DNA from: Lumnitzera littorea
Lineage: Eukaryota; Streptophyta; Magnoliopsida; Myrtales; Combretaceae
DNA length: 64,000 bases
Assembly (NCBI GenBank): GCA_024138015.1
Contig: JAMXBB010000001.1
Coordinates: 91,862,725-91,926,724 of the forward strand
Direction: 5' to 3'
The position numbers and the translations under genes are program-made. Of this stretch, positions 24,838 through 38,847 are shown piece after piece (positions within the stretch are counted from its first letter, which is position 1; each line of letters starts with the position of its first letter). The notes under the pieces were generated by a model that had not been told where the DNA came from, searched no databases, and saw nothing but the letters and a program-made list of their open reading frames with translations.

Positions 24838-25515
24838 TTATGCAATTTCACTTAGTCCAAAAGAAAAGCCTATTAATCAATGCAAAATTATATTTTTGAT
24901 ATTAACTCATTCATATGGAACAATATATAATTTCTTCATTCATTCAGTGAAAAATACTTATAAGATCACATTGATCTTATTGAAAGAATATACAATGCTA
25001 AATAAATAAAGGAGTACTACTACCATTTTACGAAATAATTAGAAAGTAAAAGAACTAAGTAACTAAAATGTAAAAGTTATTATGACGTGTTGTTAACATT
25101 AATATTTTCCACGTAATATAAAATTTTTAAGCAGTTTTATAACTTGTATTGTAATCACCTTTAGTGTCTCTTAACATGGTGCTAAACTTGCATGTAACAA
25201 TAAAGAAATCATTGTCTTGAATTCTTGAAATGCAGAGCTGTTACAACAGGTTATTAAAATGAACCATATTGTAGACACCAAGAATCATAGAAAGATGAAA
25301 ATGTCATAATCAATTTTGTAGAGTGAAATATTTGAAATTATGGACTAACACACCAATTAAGTATATATGTTGCATTTTTTTTATAATGCTACCTTTATTA
25401 GTTAGATTAAGGATTTTTGTCTCAATATTCCATAAATTTTCTCTACTACCTCATATACTTAGTTGAACTTGGCCATTAATCAAGTTTTTCTTGAGTGATA
25501 TAGATATTCAAGAAA
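24838..25515. repeat. Dispersed repeat, copy A (paralogue of 62459-63483)
   Basis: This stretch aligns in the same orientation with the right end of the window. Anchors are TGCAATTTCAC at the start, ATGGTGCTAAACTTGCATGT (identical) at 25176-25195, ATCATTGTCTTGA near 25208, ATGGACTAACA near 25340 and TAATGCTAC near 25383. Copy A lacks the roughly 420-bp MITE present in copy B and so represents the empty site. No protein is encoded. Whether it is an old segmental duplication or a repeat family is unknown. Confidence 0.75.
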
Positions 25516-26754
25516 GTGATCAACATGGAGTGAATTTAGGAGATGGAGATAATATATGGAAGATAGGGACAATGATCACTTATAGGTAATTGATATAATG
25601 GAGTACTAGAAAAACATATGATAAGACTAATTGCCACACATGTTTAACAGTAAATATCTTTTCATACATTCCACTATGAGTTCACACATATTCTATAGAC
25701 CTGAAAAAGAAATCAACATTTCATCAAAGTAATAGCCATTCCTGTGTTTCTCAAATCCTTGATGTGCACCCTCTATTTCACTCGAATCACCTATTTCAAC
25801 AACTCAAGATTTCAAGAAAGATGGAAATACCTCTTAAAGAGATGATAGTGTTTATTGCAACACCAACACTAACACTATAAAGTACTTGTAAAAATTTAAT
25901 AATTCATAGAAAATAATAAAAAAGGAGGCTTTCTTTAAGGAGAAGGAAGAAAAATATTGAAAAATCTTATTAAAATGGCTATATACCAGAGCTTGTGTGT
26001 ATTATGTTTGTTTAAAGCAATGCATGTGCATATAGGTGAATGCATAAGAGAAGATGAAGGGGCTATGATGAATTTATGCATAAATTCATTTGTTTAGCAT
26101 TGAGTGATATGGAATTGCATTCGTTTTCCCTTTGCCTTAGGTGTTGGCAAATCAGCTAAGACTCAGTGGTCTATGGGTCTATGATCACCCTAGACATATG
26201 GACTCACTAAGTCCATTGGTATGTCTAAAACTGACTATCAAATTGGATTGAGTTGAAGGATGTAATGTATAGGTTCAATGTTAGAGCACAAGTCCATCTC
26301 AACTATTGCCATGTCTGCTTATACTAAGGGGGTAGCAAATAGGATATTCCTTCCTATACATACATACCTTAAGTCCATCTATCATTAACTATATATTCAA
26401 TAATCCTTAAATTTTTCAAAGTTGTTGAATGTAACTTCCGAGACCACATAAAATTATAAGTTTGTAAAAGAGTGAAAGTAATTAAAGTAATTAATGATGT
26501 TGTATATGTAATTAGTATGATATCCTATCCCAAATTCAACAAAATTTGGGATCTAACCCCCTAAAACAAAAACATCACAAGAAGGAGAATCACTACTCCT
26601 TAATACTAGCTAGATATAATTTTTAGGTAAATGTAGCTCTATATACCTATGTTCTCACCTTTTGCAAATTTACAAGCCAAAGTTTTTGCTTTTGGCACTT
26701 TGTATATCGATATCTCATATCTATCATTACTAGTTATAGAATATATGTTAGCTT
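25516..26754. other. Unassigned intergenic stretch
   Basis: No coding signal. AACACTAACACTATAAAGTA near 25865 recurs with one change near 63251, so the homology with the right end of the window may continue in rearranged form. Confidence 0.35.
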
Positions 26755-27610
26755 TTGATTGGTCCATAGTAATTAATTTAGTAAATTAATATTATTAAAT
26801 GTTATGATTGAAACTCTTCTCATCTAGTAACTACTCATTTTAGCATGATAAGTCTTAATATTTTATGTTTGCTATCAACTGCTTCCATAAGATCAGCCAT
26901 CTTGAGAGTGCTTCTCAATAGGAACGCTTAACTTAAGATTTTTTATGAACTACAAGTCATTACATTAAAAGATAACTTAGTGATCATAGTTCCGTTATGC
27001 TATACTTGAGAGATATCATGGTCTCCTCCATTTACAATGTCTTCATTAGTTTCATTAAACATGTCTAAAACCATACTAGCAAAGAGGAATCTGTAATAAT
27101 TGAGCACACTTAGGTTAAGAGTTTCAATAAACTCCAAGCATTACACCAAAAGGTGCATTAATAATTGGTGTTACGTTGAAAATATACTTAAGGTATGTCT
27201 CAATCTCCTTTACTTATAAAACTAATGCCTACGTTAATTTCATTGTACATGTTTAGGACCATACTAGCAAAGATGACTTTAGAGGTGCTTCTTGCAAGTT
27301 CAAGAGATAACCCCATAGTATGGCATTTTACCATCCATGGCACTTAACTCCCCCCTTTTGACTAATAAATTACTCTAATACTACTTATAGTGATTGAAAA
27401 TCTTCACATCGAGATATTATTCACTTTAGCGTAATATCCTCATGATTTAACCTTTAATGCCAATTGCTTCATAGGAGATTATTCAATTTGGGATTACTTC
27501 ACACTAAGCATGCTTAACCTAAAAGCTTAGATGAACTCTAAATATTATGTCAAAAGGTATCTTGATGATTAGAGTTCGATTATACTGTATTGAGGGATAT
27601 TATTAAATAT
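26755..27610. repeat. Diverged repeated block of unknown class
   Basis: Two kinds of repetition overlap. 26800-26960 resembles 27390-27540 (shared words such as TGATTGAAA, CTTCATA and GCTTAAC in the same order). Within 26930-27280 a unit of about 180-190 bp recurs, marked by ACCATACTAGCAAAGA at about 27073 and 27254. The divergence is high. No coding frame was found. Confidence 0.55.
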
Positions 27611-30600
27611 ATTTAGTAATTTTTTTTTTTACTGACTACATTACACATTACAACATATGGAGATGAGAAATTGAATCTAATTCATCTTAATAGAAGATCA
27701 ATATTTACGTAACTGGTTCCAAGGAGTTTTGACATATTTAGTTGATTATATACAAAGGGACAAATGGTGAAAATTTCAAGTATGGGGGCTAAAATGTTTA
27801 TATTCATGTGTTCTAAGGCTTGGGTTTCTTAAAGAGGTGTTGGAGTGTTAAAGTTTATCCCAATAATTAGTAAAATCAAAATGAGGTAATGGTAATAATT
27901 GACACAATAACACACACGATATGGTTGACCACAGTCTACTTAATATATGATATTTAGCAAAGATAGTCACTCAAAACGAAAAAGCTCCTAAAACATATTG
28001 CACCTAATAATGGTTTAAATATGATTAGAGATTTTACGGTTCCATCTTTTATTTTAACTAAATATGTTTTACCTATCATGTCCCATTTATTTCTATACTT
28101 TTAAATTTAGACTATTAAATTTATAGTTTATTTAATAATTCAGATTTAAAGGTAATTAAATCAAAAATTGGATAGATAATAATAATAATCTCTTAAAAAA
28201 AAAAGAAGGATTCATAGAAAATATGATAGAAAATTTATCTTACCATATTAAAGACTTAACATTCGAAATTTTCATACGTAAAACTACTGTGAAACAGACT
28301 GTCAACGCGGGTATTCGTGCCTTTTTGTACAAGTACTATAGCCTAATAAGGCAGGTTGAGGTTAGGACATTGCTGTGAGCGTGGGTTCTACTTTAACTTT
28401 ACTCCTTTCGCAGGCCTAACGTGAGCGTGGGTTCAATTCTAAGAGTTTACTAAACTCTAGTACGAGTGGATTGGGTCCATACTTCTCTATAGGACCTATG
28501 AAAACTGACATCTGAAAAGGAATAGATTATTTTCTCTATTAATATAATCCGAAATATCAAGGTTGACGATAATTTTTTCCTTATAATCACAGGTTATAAA
28601 GTCTAATAAACACGAGCAGTTGACACTTGTATTCATTGGATTGATCAACCAAGAAAAGTGCAGCATTAACAATCCGAATTTTTAGTGCATGCACCAGCGA
28701 AACATGTTTTCCTCGTTTAATCTCCAAAGCAAGTTTGGCGAAATGACCAAAAACACATTTTGTAACGAAGGTTTGAAATTCTTAATAAATGTTTTCTGGG
28801 GCAGACACTTTACATTACAAAAATACACAACTATATTTTTAAAATTGAATCTAACCTAATTTCCCATAAAAACATTATACAAACAAAATAATAATACAAC
28901 TAACCTGAAGATATATTCTTAATATGTTTAGCTGATAGTGCTAGGTCTTCAAATTTTAGTACCTGCAGAACATAAACAAAAGAGTTATGTTATCTTTTAT
29001 TTCACTTCATCAAAAAGCTAAATGTTAGAATTAACATATGCCAATAATATCTTGAGTGAGTTATTCAAGAAATCAATGAAACATATAACATCATTACAGT
29101 ATTGCTTAAGGTATTGTTAGAGTGACCTTTTATAATACGGTGAATAAATAATGATGACAATTTTACCTACATGAAATATATATAAGCCTAAATATTGATA
29201 AAATGACATTTCGTAGGACGAGCTCATGATGGCCTATTTTGGGTATGTATCGAAATATCTATATTTTTTATAACACACTACAAAAGTTTAGAAAACCCAT
29301 TTGAGCATTACCGCCTACCGGATATGCTCATGACGTTATTCTAGATTGTGTCTTTTACCCCTGTAACATTCTATGGCTATGGAAGGAGTTTAGGATTTTC
29401 CCAGCATTTGCCCTGTTTCCTCAATTCAATGTTCAATAGCACTTTCCGCCAATGGTCTCATCATATTGTTTCGTTTCAGTATCGTTTTGACATTATCTCA
29501 AAAAAAGATGTTTAATTGATAAAGATATGAAGAAAATAATATCATAAATATACATATTGGATCTAAAGTAGATACAAATCGATGTAAGCTAAACATTACA
29601 TAGATGTGGACGAATATTAATAAGCTAAAAAAAAACAAAAGAAAAAAGCTAGATGAAACATATAGATGGCAGAATTCACGACGGGATACTATTTTCCTTT
29701 TTTTTTATTATTATTATTAAATTGAACGGGCCTATGACTATTTTAAATATGTAAAGGACAATTATATCTAGTAGATATTGTTGGGAAATGAACGGTAGTG
29801 ACAATGACAATGATTATTAGTGGGAATAAAAGCACTAGCTATTTTCCTTGGTGCTGTCGTACCGAATGGCCATTAAGTCTTTATGTATGTGCATGATTCC
29901 ATAAGATATGATTCGCAAATTGCAGATGGAGATTCTGAGATGGTCATTTCGCCCAACATTTCGTGCTTCATTCTTCATCATGTGTTTCTCTATGTAAACT
30001 TTAGGCTTGGGTTTTCATGAATTTCGCTAGTTTATAATGATCCCGGTTCATCATCTATAGCCAAGCTTTCATTTAAAGTTTGATTTTCTTTGAAATAAAT
30101 ACATAAATTTGGACACTTAAACTCAATTGCATTCTTTAAAATGTCCAAAGGGGTCCCATCATCCGAAAGCTCAAAGAAATCAATATAAAGAAGGTATGTA
30201 CATATCATATGTATACTTTATGAAATATATTTTAACCTAATTCTGAATCTAGCTTCTCTAGTTATATGATTCTATGTTTGTTCCTAAAAATAATATTTAT
30301 ATAAAACCCTACTTAGTAAATTGCAAGACAACGACCTTTTTCTATGTTTTAGTTAGACTTTAAATGGACATATACAATTCAAGACTAAAATTCAACTTCT
30401 ATAGTCCATAGGTTGAAAACCAAAGTTGTATAATTTTTTGTTTTAATCAACTTAGTATGCCTATCCAAATTGAAATCAACTATCACATAATTAACATCTA
30501 ATGCGACTAGGTGTCCCATAGTGGCATCCTATATTCGCAACCATGACATGAACTTTAGGAACTTATTTGGCTCATGAAGACATACAAAATTTAATTTAAG

Positions 30601-33269
30601 ATAGCGTTTGGTTAATAAACTAAATAATATAAGAAGAAATGGACATCACATTATAAGGAGAACATAATAGTGCAACCCTCTTGTACTTCAGTTAGTTTAT
30701 AGAATACTAAATACTAATTTTTATAATTAAAAAAAATAAAAAGGTAATTATTCATATTATAATATGTAATAAAGTTTCATACTATGATTTATGAACTTGT
30801 TGTAAGGTATATACTGTAAAATAGAATTTTGTACCATCAAATAGATATTATATATATATATATATATACATATATACAAACCCAATAATAAACTAAAAAA
30901 TGGGTCAAGTGTGTCTTATCATGAAAATATAGCAACCAAAACTTAAATAAGTTTTTTAATAATCGTAACTAGGAAACCTTCGATGAATTTATATATATCT
31001 AGAGATGTAATAATTCATCTGTGAGCATCCGAAGTGTTGTGTCATATTTATGTAGACAGAAGTAGTAATTATTAATGAAACATAATAATTACAAGAATTT
31101 TTTTTTTTTTTAATAATTTTACCCCATTGCAAAATTCGCACGATGCTGGAAAATAACTCACATGTCCATGGTAAACAAGTAACAAAACTCAAAAGTTGCA
31201 ACAATGTACCAAATATTAGGTAAAGAACAAACTTAATCTACAAAGTGGACATGTTGCTACAATAATAGCTGTTTACTGTAGTTTCTATTTAAGTAAAGTG
31301 TAAACTATCTTTTATGGAATCGTTTTTCAATCTAATTGCTCAAAGTAATAAGGTTAAGCATGCTCATTTAAAAGTACTCTTAATACCACGTTAAAATAGA
31401 TAATACTTCAACATGCAGAATTCCAATCGTAACAAGTGGTATCTATTATAGTTTCAATACACTGTGCTAATTTAGTATCCAAAACAACAAAGGTTTCTTT
31501 TGCTAAATGAATGTGGACAAAGTAATATAGCTGAAGAGCATAATGTGCCAATTTGGTTCCTTCCCCCGAAGGCACAATAAAGACAAATAGGCCACCATAT
31601 CACTGAAGACACTCTGTGTGCATTTCTCAATTGCTTTGCAATGCTGCGGATTATTCCAAATGCTTTTATTATTATTATTATTGTTGTTGCTGATGCAGTT
31701 GTAGTTGTACGGGTAGTAGCATGCATAGTGCCCATCGGTATGCAAGCATACATATTTATATACAAGTGTTGACTTATTATATATATAATATATTTACCAT
31801 CTCAACTTATATTTCTGCAATTTTTCTCTTTTTGTCCCATTAAAATTTTGCAAGAGAAAATCTCCAACTAAGTCTTGCAGGCATATTATCTATTTACTTC
31901 CATGTGGCCGTTGAATCGATATCATATTAGTTCAAATCCTCTTTTTCCATCCAATCCTACAAATTTTTATGTTCACGCCATCAAATTGGTTGATAACACA
32001 TGGTCCAAGCCAAATCTCGCATCTCGAATAGAATTGATTCCATCTAAATCAATACTTAAAAGAAAAAAAAAAAATTTTGACGTGACTTTTTACAATGCGA
32101 AGCAGCAAAATATTATAATTATGCAGCATCCTTTTAAGTGCCACCACCATTTGATACTGGCATAAGCCCGAGGTGATGTTGCCGTCCATATTACAAAAAT
32201 ACATCAAGCAGTGTGTGAACAAATGAAATGTCTCCATTAGTGTCAAGATGGTACACTAATGATCGATATGAAAAGAAACTCTGAATTAATAGAAAACTAA
32301 AGACTGCAATTAGCAATGAAAGTGTGATAAAGCTCCGTTGATACTAAGAGATGACAGGAATAACAGTAATAACTGGAATGGCTCAACATACTCTGATACA
32401 AATTTATATAATTAAATTTTACAATTAAGAAAAAAAAAATCTAAGTAAACCAGTTTTACTTATAACTAATTATGTTGGATTAGAACATATTTAAACCTTA
32501 AAGATATATAACATGTGTGTTTTGCTATTATTTTGTGCTTTTATTGAAATATGTTACATTTATATTGTTTTTAATTATATCTAAAGCATATATTGACTTT
32601 CGAACTGAATATCATAATATTAAATATGAATGTTCGTATATTTTAAATAAAGTAAAAAAAAAATTACAAGTTCTCACAAAATACCAACTTAAAACTTGTA
32701 TATTTTATATAATACAGATTTTAAGATGTTGCAAAAAGATACAATATAGGTTTCAATTTAAAATAGTTTTAAAACTTATATTTATTAGGCAAGAGTTCCT
32801 ACCCTACCCAATCTGAATCCACTAACTCCTAGGTCATCCTTATCGCATCAGAGGGTGCGAGCCTGCGTGGCAAGTAGCCAGCACGCGGTTCGCACGGACA
32901 AATCCCTCTAATGTTTCTTCTAATAATAAAGCTTTAAAGTTTCGCTGTTTATTAACATTTTCGAAAGCGTTATATAATTGTGTAGTCACCCATCCTTAAT
33001 GTTGCTTCCACGTAATATCCTTTTGTTTTTTTTTCCTTTGTGTTGACAGTGATGTTCGAAAATTAAATATATATCGAAGGATGTGGATAGAAATCATTAT
33101 TCTGGTAAAAGATTAAAAACTATTTTATTACGAATATATTTTATGTGATGTTAATCAATATGTCCGCGAGCTAAAGAGTTGACTTGCATTATCTATATTT
33201 CAATTCAGAAGAGAATGGTACAGGTGCTTGCATTAGCATAGGTTAATGTAACTCACATGTATGCCACTA
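27611..33269. other. Intergenic DNA, no supported gene
   Basis: Only short chance frames are present. Islands of higher GC at 28290-28500 and 29290-29500 look like fragments of old coding or repeat sequence, but I could not assign them. A TA microsatellite lies at 30848-30868. A 12-T run lies near 31100. Confidence 0.45.
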
Positions 33270-33707
33270 TAATAGTAGTTTTAACTTATTGTAAGGATTG
33301 AATTAGATAAAAAAAATTAGATAGAATAAATATAAAAAAGACTAAGTAGTATAAATTTATTATACTCTATTTGCTTTGCATAGTATTAGATATAAAATTT
33401 ATATTAAAAAATTAATTATTGTCACTATAAAATAAATAATTTTTTAAAATATTTAAGAAAAATAATATTCATTAAATTAATATTATAATATAGAGGGATA
33501 TTTTTTGAAATATAAAATATATTTTGTTTTTATTCAATGAATTTCATTTTTATACTATAGTATAGATTGAACAAAAATTTAGCATTTTGTCTAATTCATC
33601 AGCTTAATTTTTATTCAGTTACTAAACAAATTTATAAACCAAATGTAGGAGAAATTTTTTTTGTTAAGTCTAGCACTATGAAAATTATACAACTAAATGC
33701 TATCCTA
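33270..33707 (+). mobile_element. MITE, copy 1 of the family also at 62708-63127
   Basis: About 437 bp, extremely AT-rich, with no coding capacity. It aligns end to end with the reverse complement of 62708-63127; shared words include GATATAAAATTTATATTAAA, AATAATATTCATTAA and ATCAGCTT. The ends are weakly inverted (AGTTTTAACTTATTG at the left, CAACTAAATGCTATCCT at the right), recalling PIF/Harbinger-type MITEs whose ends resemble CGTTTGGTTATAA. The superfamily assignment is an inference. Confidence 0.7.
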
Positions 33708-35002
33708 GATGATAAAAAAAACGAATCATCACTTTTTATATCAAAATGAAAAATTATGTAAAATTTATGGGACGGGATGAAGTAAAATCTGTCTATACTT
33801 TCATAGTTTTATTATTCAGCTTGTTCCTTGTAAAAATAAATGCATTTTACAATGACTCTTTAAGAAAACATATGCCGGCAGGGGCTTCAGGTCGAGTCTT
33901 GGTCCTGCCTATTTCCTTTGTCTTTTGTCTATGAGCCTGCAAGGTCCAGGGCCAACCGCAATTGGCCTGACCGGGGCATGGTCTTGGTCTTGGTCTTGGT
34001 CTTGGCACGTCGGTTTTGGGTAGGGCATCGGTCAAATTAGACTTGTGTCCCTCTCTACATAGGAGATTCTGAAACAAAATCTCGATAATTTTCAAAAAAA
34101 ATTTGAAAAATGATGGCACTTTGTATTTCAAAGAGCATGGTCACTTCATAGTATCCTACTTTCTAGAGAGGATCTCTTTGATGAGAGCCACGTGTTATTG
34201 TTACAGCCCCAAATAATAGATATTTTTAATTCTTTCAATCTTTATATATATTGGTGTTTCTATAGTACAATTACTTAAAAATGATTATATAGTCTAATTA
34301 GACTTAAACGTGAGGCAGATCAAAATCTTAGATTACCTTAAAACTGCACCACCATTCAAAAACTAACCTACAATTCTAAGCCACCTAAGAGACCTGCAAG
34401 TTTAGCAGGTCTTAACTTGTTTTAAAAATAAATAAATATATATATAATAAAATAAAAGGCAAAAATGAAACAAAAAATATAATTGAAAATCAATGAAAAT
34501 AATATTTCCCATTCACTACATTTAATATATTATTACTAACAATATAAGAAATAAGTATCCTTTAAAAGCATGTTTGGTATGATATATATTGATATTTTAC
34601 AAAAAAAAAAAAAAAAAAACCTTTGTACTCTCTAGTAATATAGACCATTTTTTATTTTTTGAACTTTTTTGTAACCTCTATAATTTTTTGTTCCGCATTC
34701 ATGATATTACAATTCAAATCGAATATAGTTGTATATAAATAAATATACATCTCCATAACTATTTCATAAATGGGCTAGAGGCTAAGTGGTCCCTAAAGAT
34801 CCATTATTTTAGTTTAAAATTTTATTAATTTATTTTAAATTAAGATTTAACCTTTTCAAAAAAATTAATAAAATATAGGTGCTATGGTTTACAGGTCTTG
34901 AAGTTAACCTATTAACTGCTAGTTCCTTCAAACCAACCTACTTGGGTTTATATTAGTTCCAAGTTTTTGGAACCGTTACCCGACGAGTAGAAGTATACTA
35001 GT
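33708..35002. other. Intergenic DNA with a 6-bp tandem repeat
   Basis: Contains four GGTCTT units at 33980-34005 in a GC-richer island (33880-34040) and a 20-A run near 34600. No supported gene. Confidence 0.4.
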
Positions 35003-35779
35003 GGGTTTTAGTCTACAGACCGACCCGTTAAACCCGCTTTTAAAATAGGTTTAGGTCGAAGGATTTTGTCCTATTTAAAAGTGGACCAAACGAGCTCAGT
35101 CTGTTTAATCCGCAAGCCAAAGTGAACCGGTTTAAGCTAACCCATTTAATACATTTATGTCATTAGCCTGCAGGCCTATCGATTTAACTCGCTTTTTAAA
35201 TAGATTTGGACTAAGTTCTTTTAGCTCGTTTAAAAGCGAGTTAAGTAAGTCTAACCCTTTTAACCTGCAAGCTAAAATGGGTCTGATCGGATTAACCCAT
35301 TTAACCTGTTTCCACACCTCTGTCGACAAGTCTAGATCTAGTTTATTCTAATTCATGCCATGTTATAGGTATGGTCATTCTAACTTTAAACGGGTTTTAG
35401 TCTACAGACCGACCCGTTTAATTCGCTTTTAAAATGAGTTTAGGTCGAAAGATTTTGTCATATTTAAAAGTGAGCCAAATGAGCTTAGTCTGTTTAATCC
35501 GCAAACCAAAGTGAACCAGTTTAAGCTAGCCTATTTAATACACTTATGTCATTAGCTTGCAAGCCTATCGGGTTAACTTGCTTTTTAAATAGGTTAGAGC
35601 CAAGTTTTTTTAACTCATTTAAAAGCAGGTCAAATAAGTCTAACTCTTTTAACCTGCAAGCTAAAATGGGTCTGATCGGATTGACCCATTTAACCTGTTT
35701 CCACACCTCTACCGACAAGTCTAGATCTAGTTCATTCTAATTCATGCCATGTTATAGGTATGGTCATTCTAACTTTAAT
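35003..35779. repeat. 2 x 389-bp tandem duplication with hAT-like words
   Basis: Copy 1 spans 35003-35391 and copy 2 35392-35779; both begin GGGTTTTAGTCTACAGACCG and end near TAACTTTAA. They differ by scattered substitutions, many of them C/T or G/A. Each contains many short words on the theme GACCCGTT/AACCGGTT/ACCCATTTAACC and the string CCTGTTTCCACACCTCT (about 35308 and 35697). The reverse complement, AGAGGTGTGGAAACAGG, resembles the ends of many plant hAT transposons. Open frames on both strands are by-products of the low stop content and are not genes. Confidence 0.9.
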
Positions 35780-38700
35780 AAATTACCTTGATTTATATTA
35801 AATAAGACCTATTAAAACTAAAAACAAAATTATCAATAGTAAAAATAAAACTAGATAGGTATCTTTACGAGCTTTTAACAATTTCCATAAAATTATTGAC
35901 AGCTTAATTTTACTCTAATGAATCTTATTTATTGCAAATCAAGATAATTTACTATACCTCAAAAACAAAAATGACCAAAAGTGAGTATATCCTAAAATTT
36001 TCCTAGATGCATGAAAAGATAAAAAAATTGTTTATTTGCCTTTTTCATAAATAATGACTTAAGGTATAAATATGGACATTTTTCAAAGTCAAAATTATCA
36101 TCAAATATATATAAGAACATATTTTAAATTTTGGAATCATTCACGAGATAGATCAAATAAGGCGGTGACATCATCACTAAACTTTCTCATACCCGTTATC
36201 ATTATCTGTGTGGATGCGGTGGATTGTGCTTTTGGAGTTTGGACCAGCTAAAAGCAAGTATTATTTTGTAGTCAAATGAGGGGAAAAATTAAAAGATGCA
36301 GCAAGTAGGATATTTGGGGGGTTCATCATACTGAGATTCGTGCCAAATCAAAAGATTTTATGGAAAGTTTTGCTCTTCACTTATTGAAAAATTTGGTTTA
36401 GGAATATAATCTTTTGAATGGGATTCGTGATCTTGCTTGGTTCATATAATATCTTCGTGTATTCGTCTATTTAAACCAAGTCATTTGGTTACTTTCAACG
36501 ATTTTTTCGCTACTTTGCAGTTAATATTTGATGCTTGTGACGTGATCTTTGAATACAACAGCTTGGATGTTGGAAGTTCACATCTTTATGATATTCCCTT
36601 GAAAAATTAGCATTTAGAACTGAGAAGTATATTTGAGAAAATCGCCATTCCAGACTTCTTCTTGTTTTGTGGTCATTAATTTTATTACACGTGATAGTGA
36701 AACGCAAAAACCACAATTGATAATTGATAGTCAAGTTTAACCATTACGTAAAATGCATAACATAAATAAAAATATATATATACATACTTTACGAGAAAAC
36801 GCTTTACATTTTTAAATACTAGAAATTAATTTTCTCATTTTCTAGCTATGGTTGATAACTATCCGCTCCAATGGGCACCAATGCCACTCCGTACCCACAC
36901 AATCACTTAACAGTAAAAATCATTAGTCAAACTCTTACGATCTTTATGAACCTTCATAAAACTCTAACAAATTTTTTTCGTAATAGTTTTCCGTGAATTA
37001 AACACACTCTTATTTCTCAATTTCAAATTACTCCAAGAGAAATGTAAGAATTATTTTGTGAAAGTTCTTTGAACTTTCTTTCTGTATATCCTTTCTTTCA
37101 CTCAAACCTTTCCCTCAGAAGCCTCATACCCAGGAACCAGACATAGATAAACGCGTGATACGTCATGCGCTTTTGTTTGTATGTGTTTGTACTTGGTAAA
37201 CTTCGTCCTGTGGCGTTCATGATATCGCTTGCTTGGAAATTTGCAACTCATCTTAGTTTGAATTAAAAAACATCGATACTAAGAAAAGAGGTTAAATATT
37301 CATGATGTAAAGTTAAGCAATGATTATTATTAATTATGACATACATGAATTCCATGAATAATTCCTTCACAACTATATTCGCGATTGGGTTTTGAGGAAT
37401 ATAATAGATTATACTCTTTTCATTTCTCTACTTTCACATTTAGAAAACAAATAAACAAGTCAACTGCATGGTGTAATTTTCTTTCCCTTTTCAGAAACAA
37501 AAACGATTGAAGTTTCTATTGAAAAATCGTCTTTGAGTAACGTATTGGAAATATAAAAACATCAATCTAACTTTGATAAACTATTATAACAAACCTATAT
37601 GACACATCAATATTGTCATATATCTATATCGATTGATAATGATATATGTCACGGTGCAAAATAGAAAATCGTAATATCTCCGTCGTATAAATCAACCTCT
37701 GCTATAAGCTGGCCTCCTTAGTTACTAAAGTAGGTGTAGCCTATACATGACATTCACCACTCCACTATTTGAAAGCGTCTCATTCAATACCTAATATGAG
37801 TCAATTTGTAATATAACTTTTAAAAATAGATTCTAAAAAATAATTTTTACAACTAAAATTTTGAGTAAAAATAAAGTTAAAAGTAGTATGAAAGATAAAC
37901 TTTTTATTTAATAAAAATTCCAATAACTACATTATTACGGAAAGATATAGTATCTACTAAAATTTGACTAAAATATAGAGGCTTGTAGAGTATAAAATGA
38001 ATTTTATTGATTGAAAACTAGAGATCACTTGAGAAAACCCTATTAGTTTTCTTACAAGTTAGTACAGTCGATAAACTGAATAGAAATCTAATCAAGTAAA
38101 TCTTGAATCTCACTTCTTAACCCTGTTCTCTAGCCTTTTGGTAAGTTTACTAAAGAAACTTGTAAAATAACTATAAGGAAATGAGTGACAACTTACTTAG
38201 TAAGTGAGATAAAGATAGTAGTATGTATCTAACACCAAGCAACTAAGGTTTTCAAGCAATTTAATTAAATGAAATGCATAATTAAGCAAATGCCATTGCA
38301 CGACGTTGATCGGTCATCGTGAAATCAGAGAAATTATACCTACTTTAAGCCGGGTTCTGAGGAGTTTAACACCACATACTTGCAAATTTGGTCACCAAAT
38401 CAAGGCTTGTGCAATAGAGAATACACTTTTCTTGAGACTACCTTCGAACCACTAACCTTAATCTAGTTGCAACCCCCTTTCCTGTTAATTAGTTCGACTT
38501 AGCGTAGAGAGAAGACCATTTCTGCTATCCTTAACGAAGGCATCCGCATTTGGTGCACACTTTCTAATTATTTCTCCTAGTGGGTTGCAATGAAAGATTG
38601 GTTAATAGTTAAGTTGAGTTTATGTTAGATTACTTTTGGAGTGATCAAGCAAATTCAAATAGTCCAAAATATGTAATATCATGAAGTAATCAACACATCA

Positions 38701-38847
38701 ATCCAATACTCAAATAACACCATTGTATTTAAGCACACACGCTGCATGCACATAAGTAACTAACTTACAACCATAAACAAGATATATACTACGATTTCCA
38801 AGTATTCTTAAACAATACTTCAAAGTATAATGAAATACTAATCCCAC
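35780..38847. other. Intergenic DNA, no supported gene
   Basis: No coding frame with recognisable similarity, no RNA gene and no repeat that I could define. Confidence 0.45.

Noticed and set aside
28370..28450. Two GTGAGCGTGGGTTC strings resembling the B box of tRNA genes
   Set aside because: No A box at the right distance, no cloverleaf pairing and no acceptor stem; not a tRNA gene.
28920..28970. Minus-strand exon-like segment bounded by AG and GT
   Set aside because: A single short open segment without flanking exons; AG and GT are too common to support it alone.
29290..29500. GC-shifted block that looks like an old exon
   Set aside because: Stops occur in all frames and I recognise no protein in it; not enough for a gene or pseudogene call.
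31472..31765. Two overlapping minus-strand frames of 97 and 80 codons
   Set aside because: They are carried by an ATT/GTT microsatellite-like run and show no domain.
32517..32816. A 99-codon open frame rich in Lys, Ile, Phe and Tyr
   Set aside because: Composition is that of random AT-rich DNA; no domain, no splice or start context, no neighbour.
32840..32915. GC-rich island with tRNA-like GGTTCGCAC
   Set aside because: No complete cloverleaf could be folded by eye and no anticodon arm is evident.
35132..35740. Overlapping open frames on both strands in the tandem repeat
   Set aside because: The same frames recur in both units because the DNA is duplicated; low stop content of the repeat explains them and no domain is visible.
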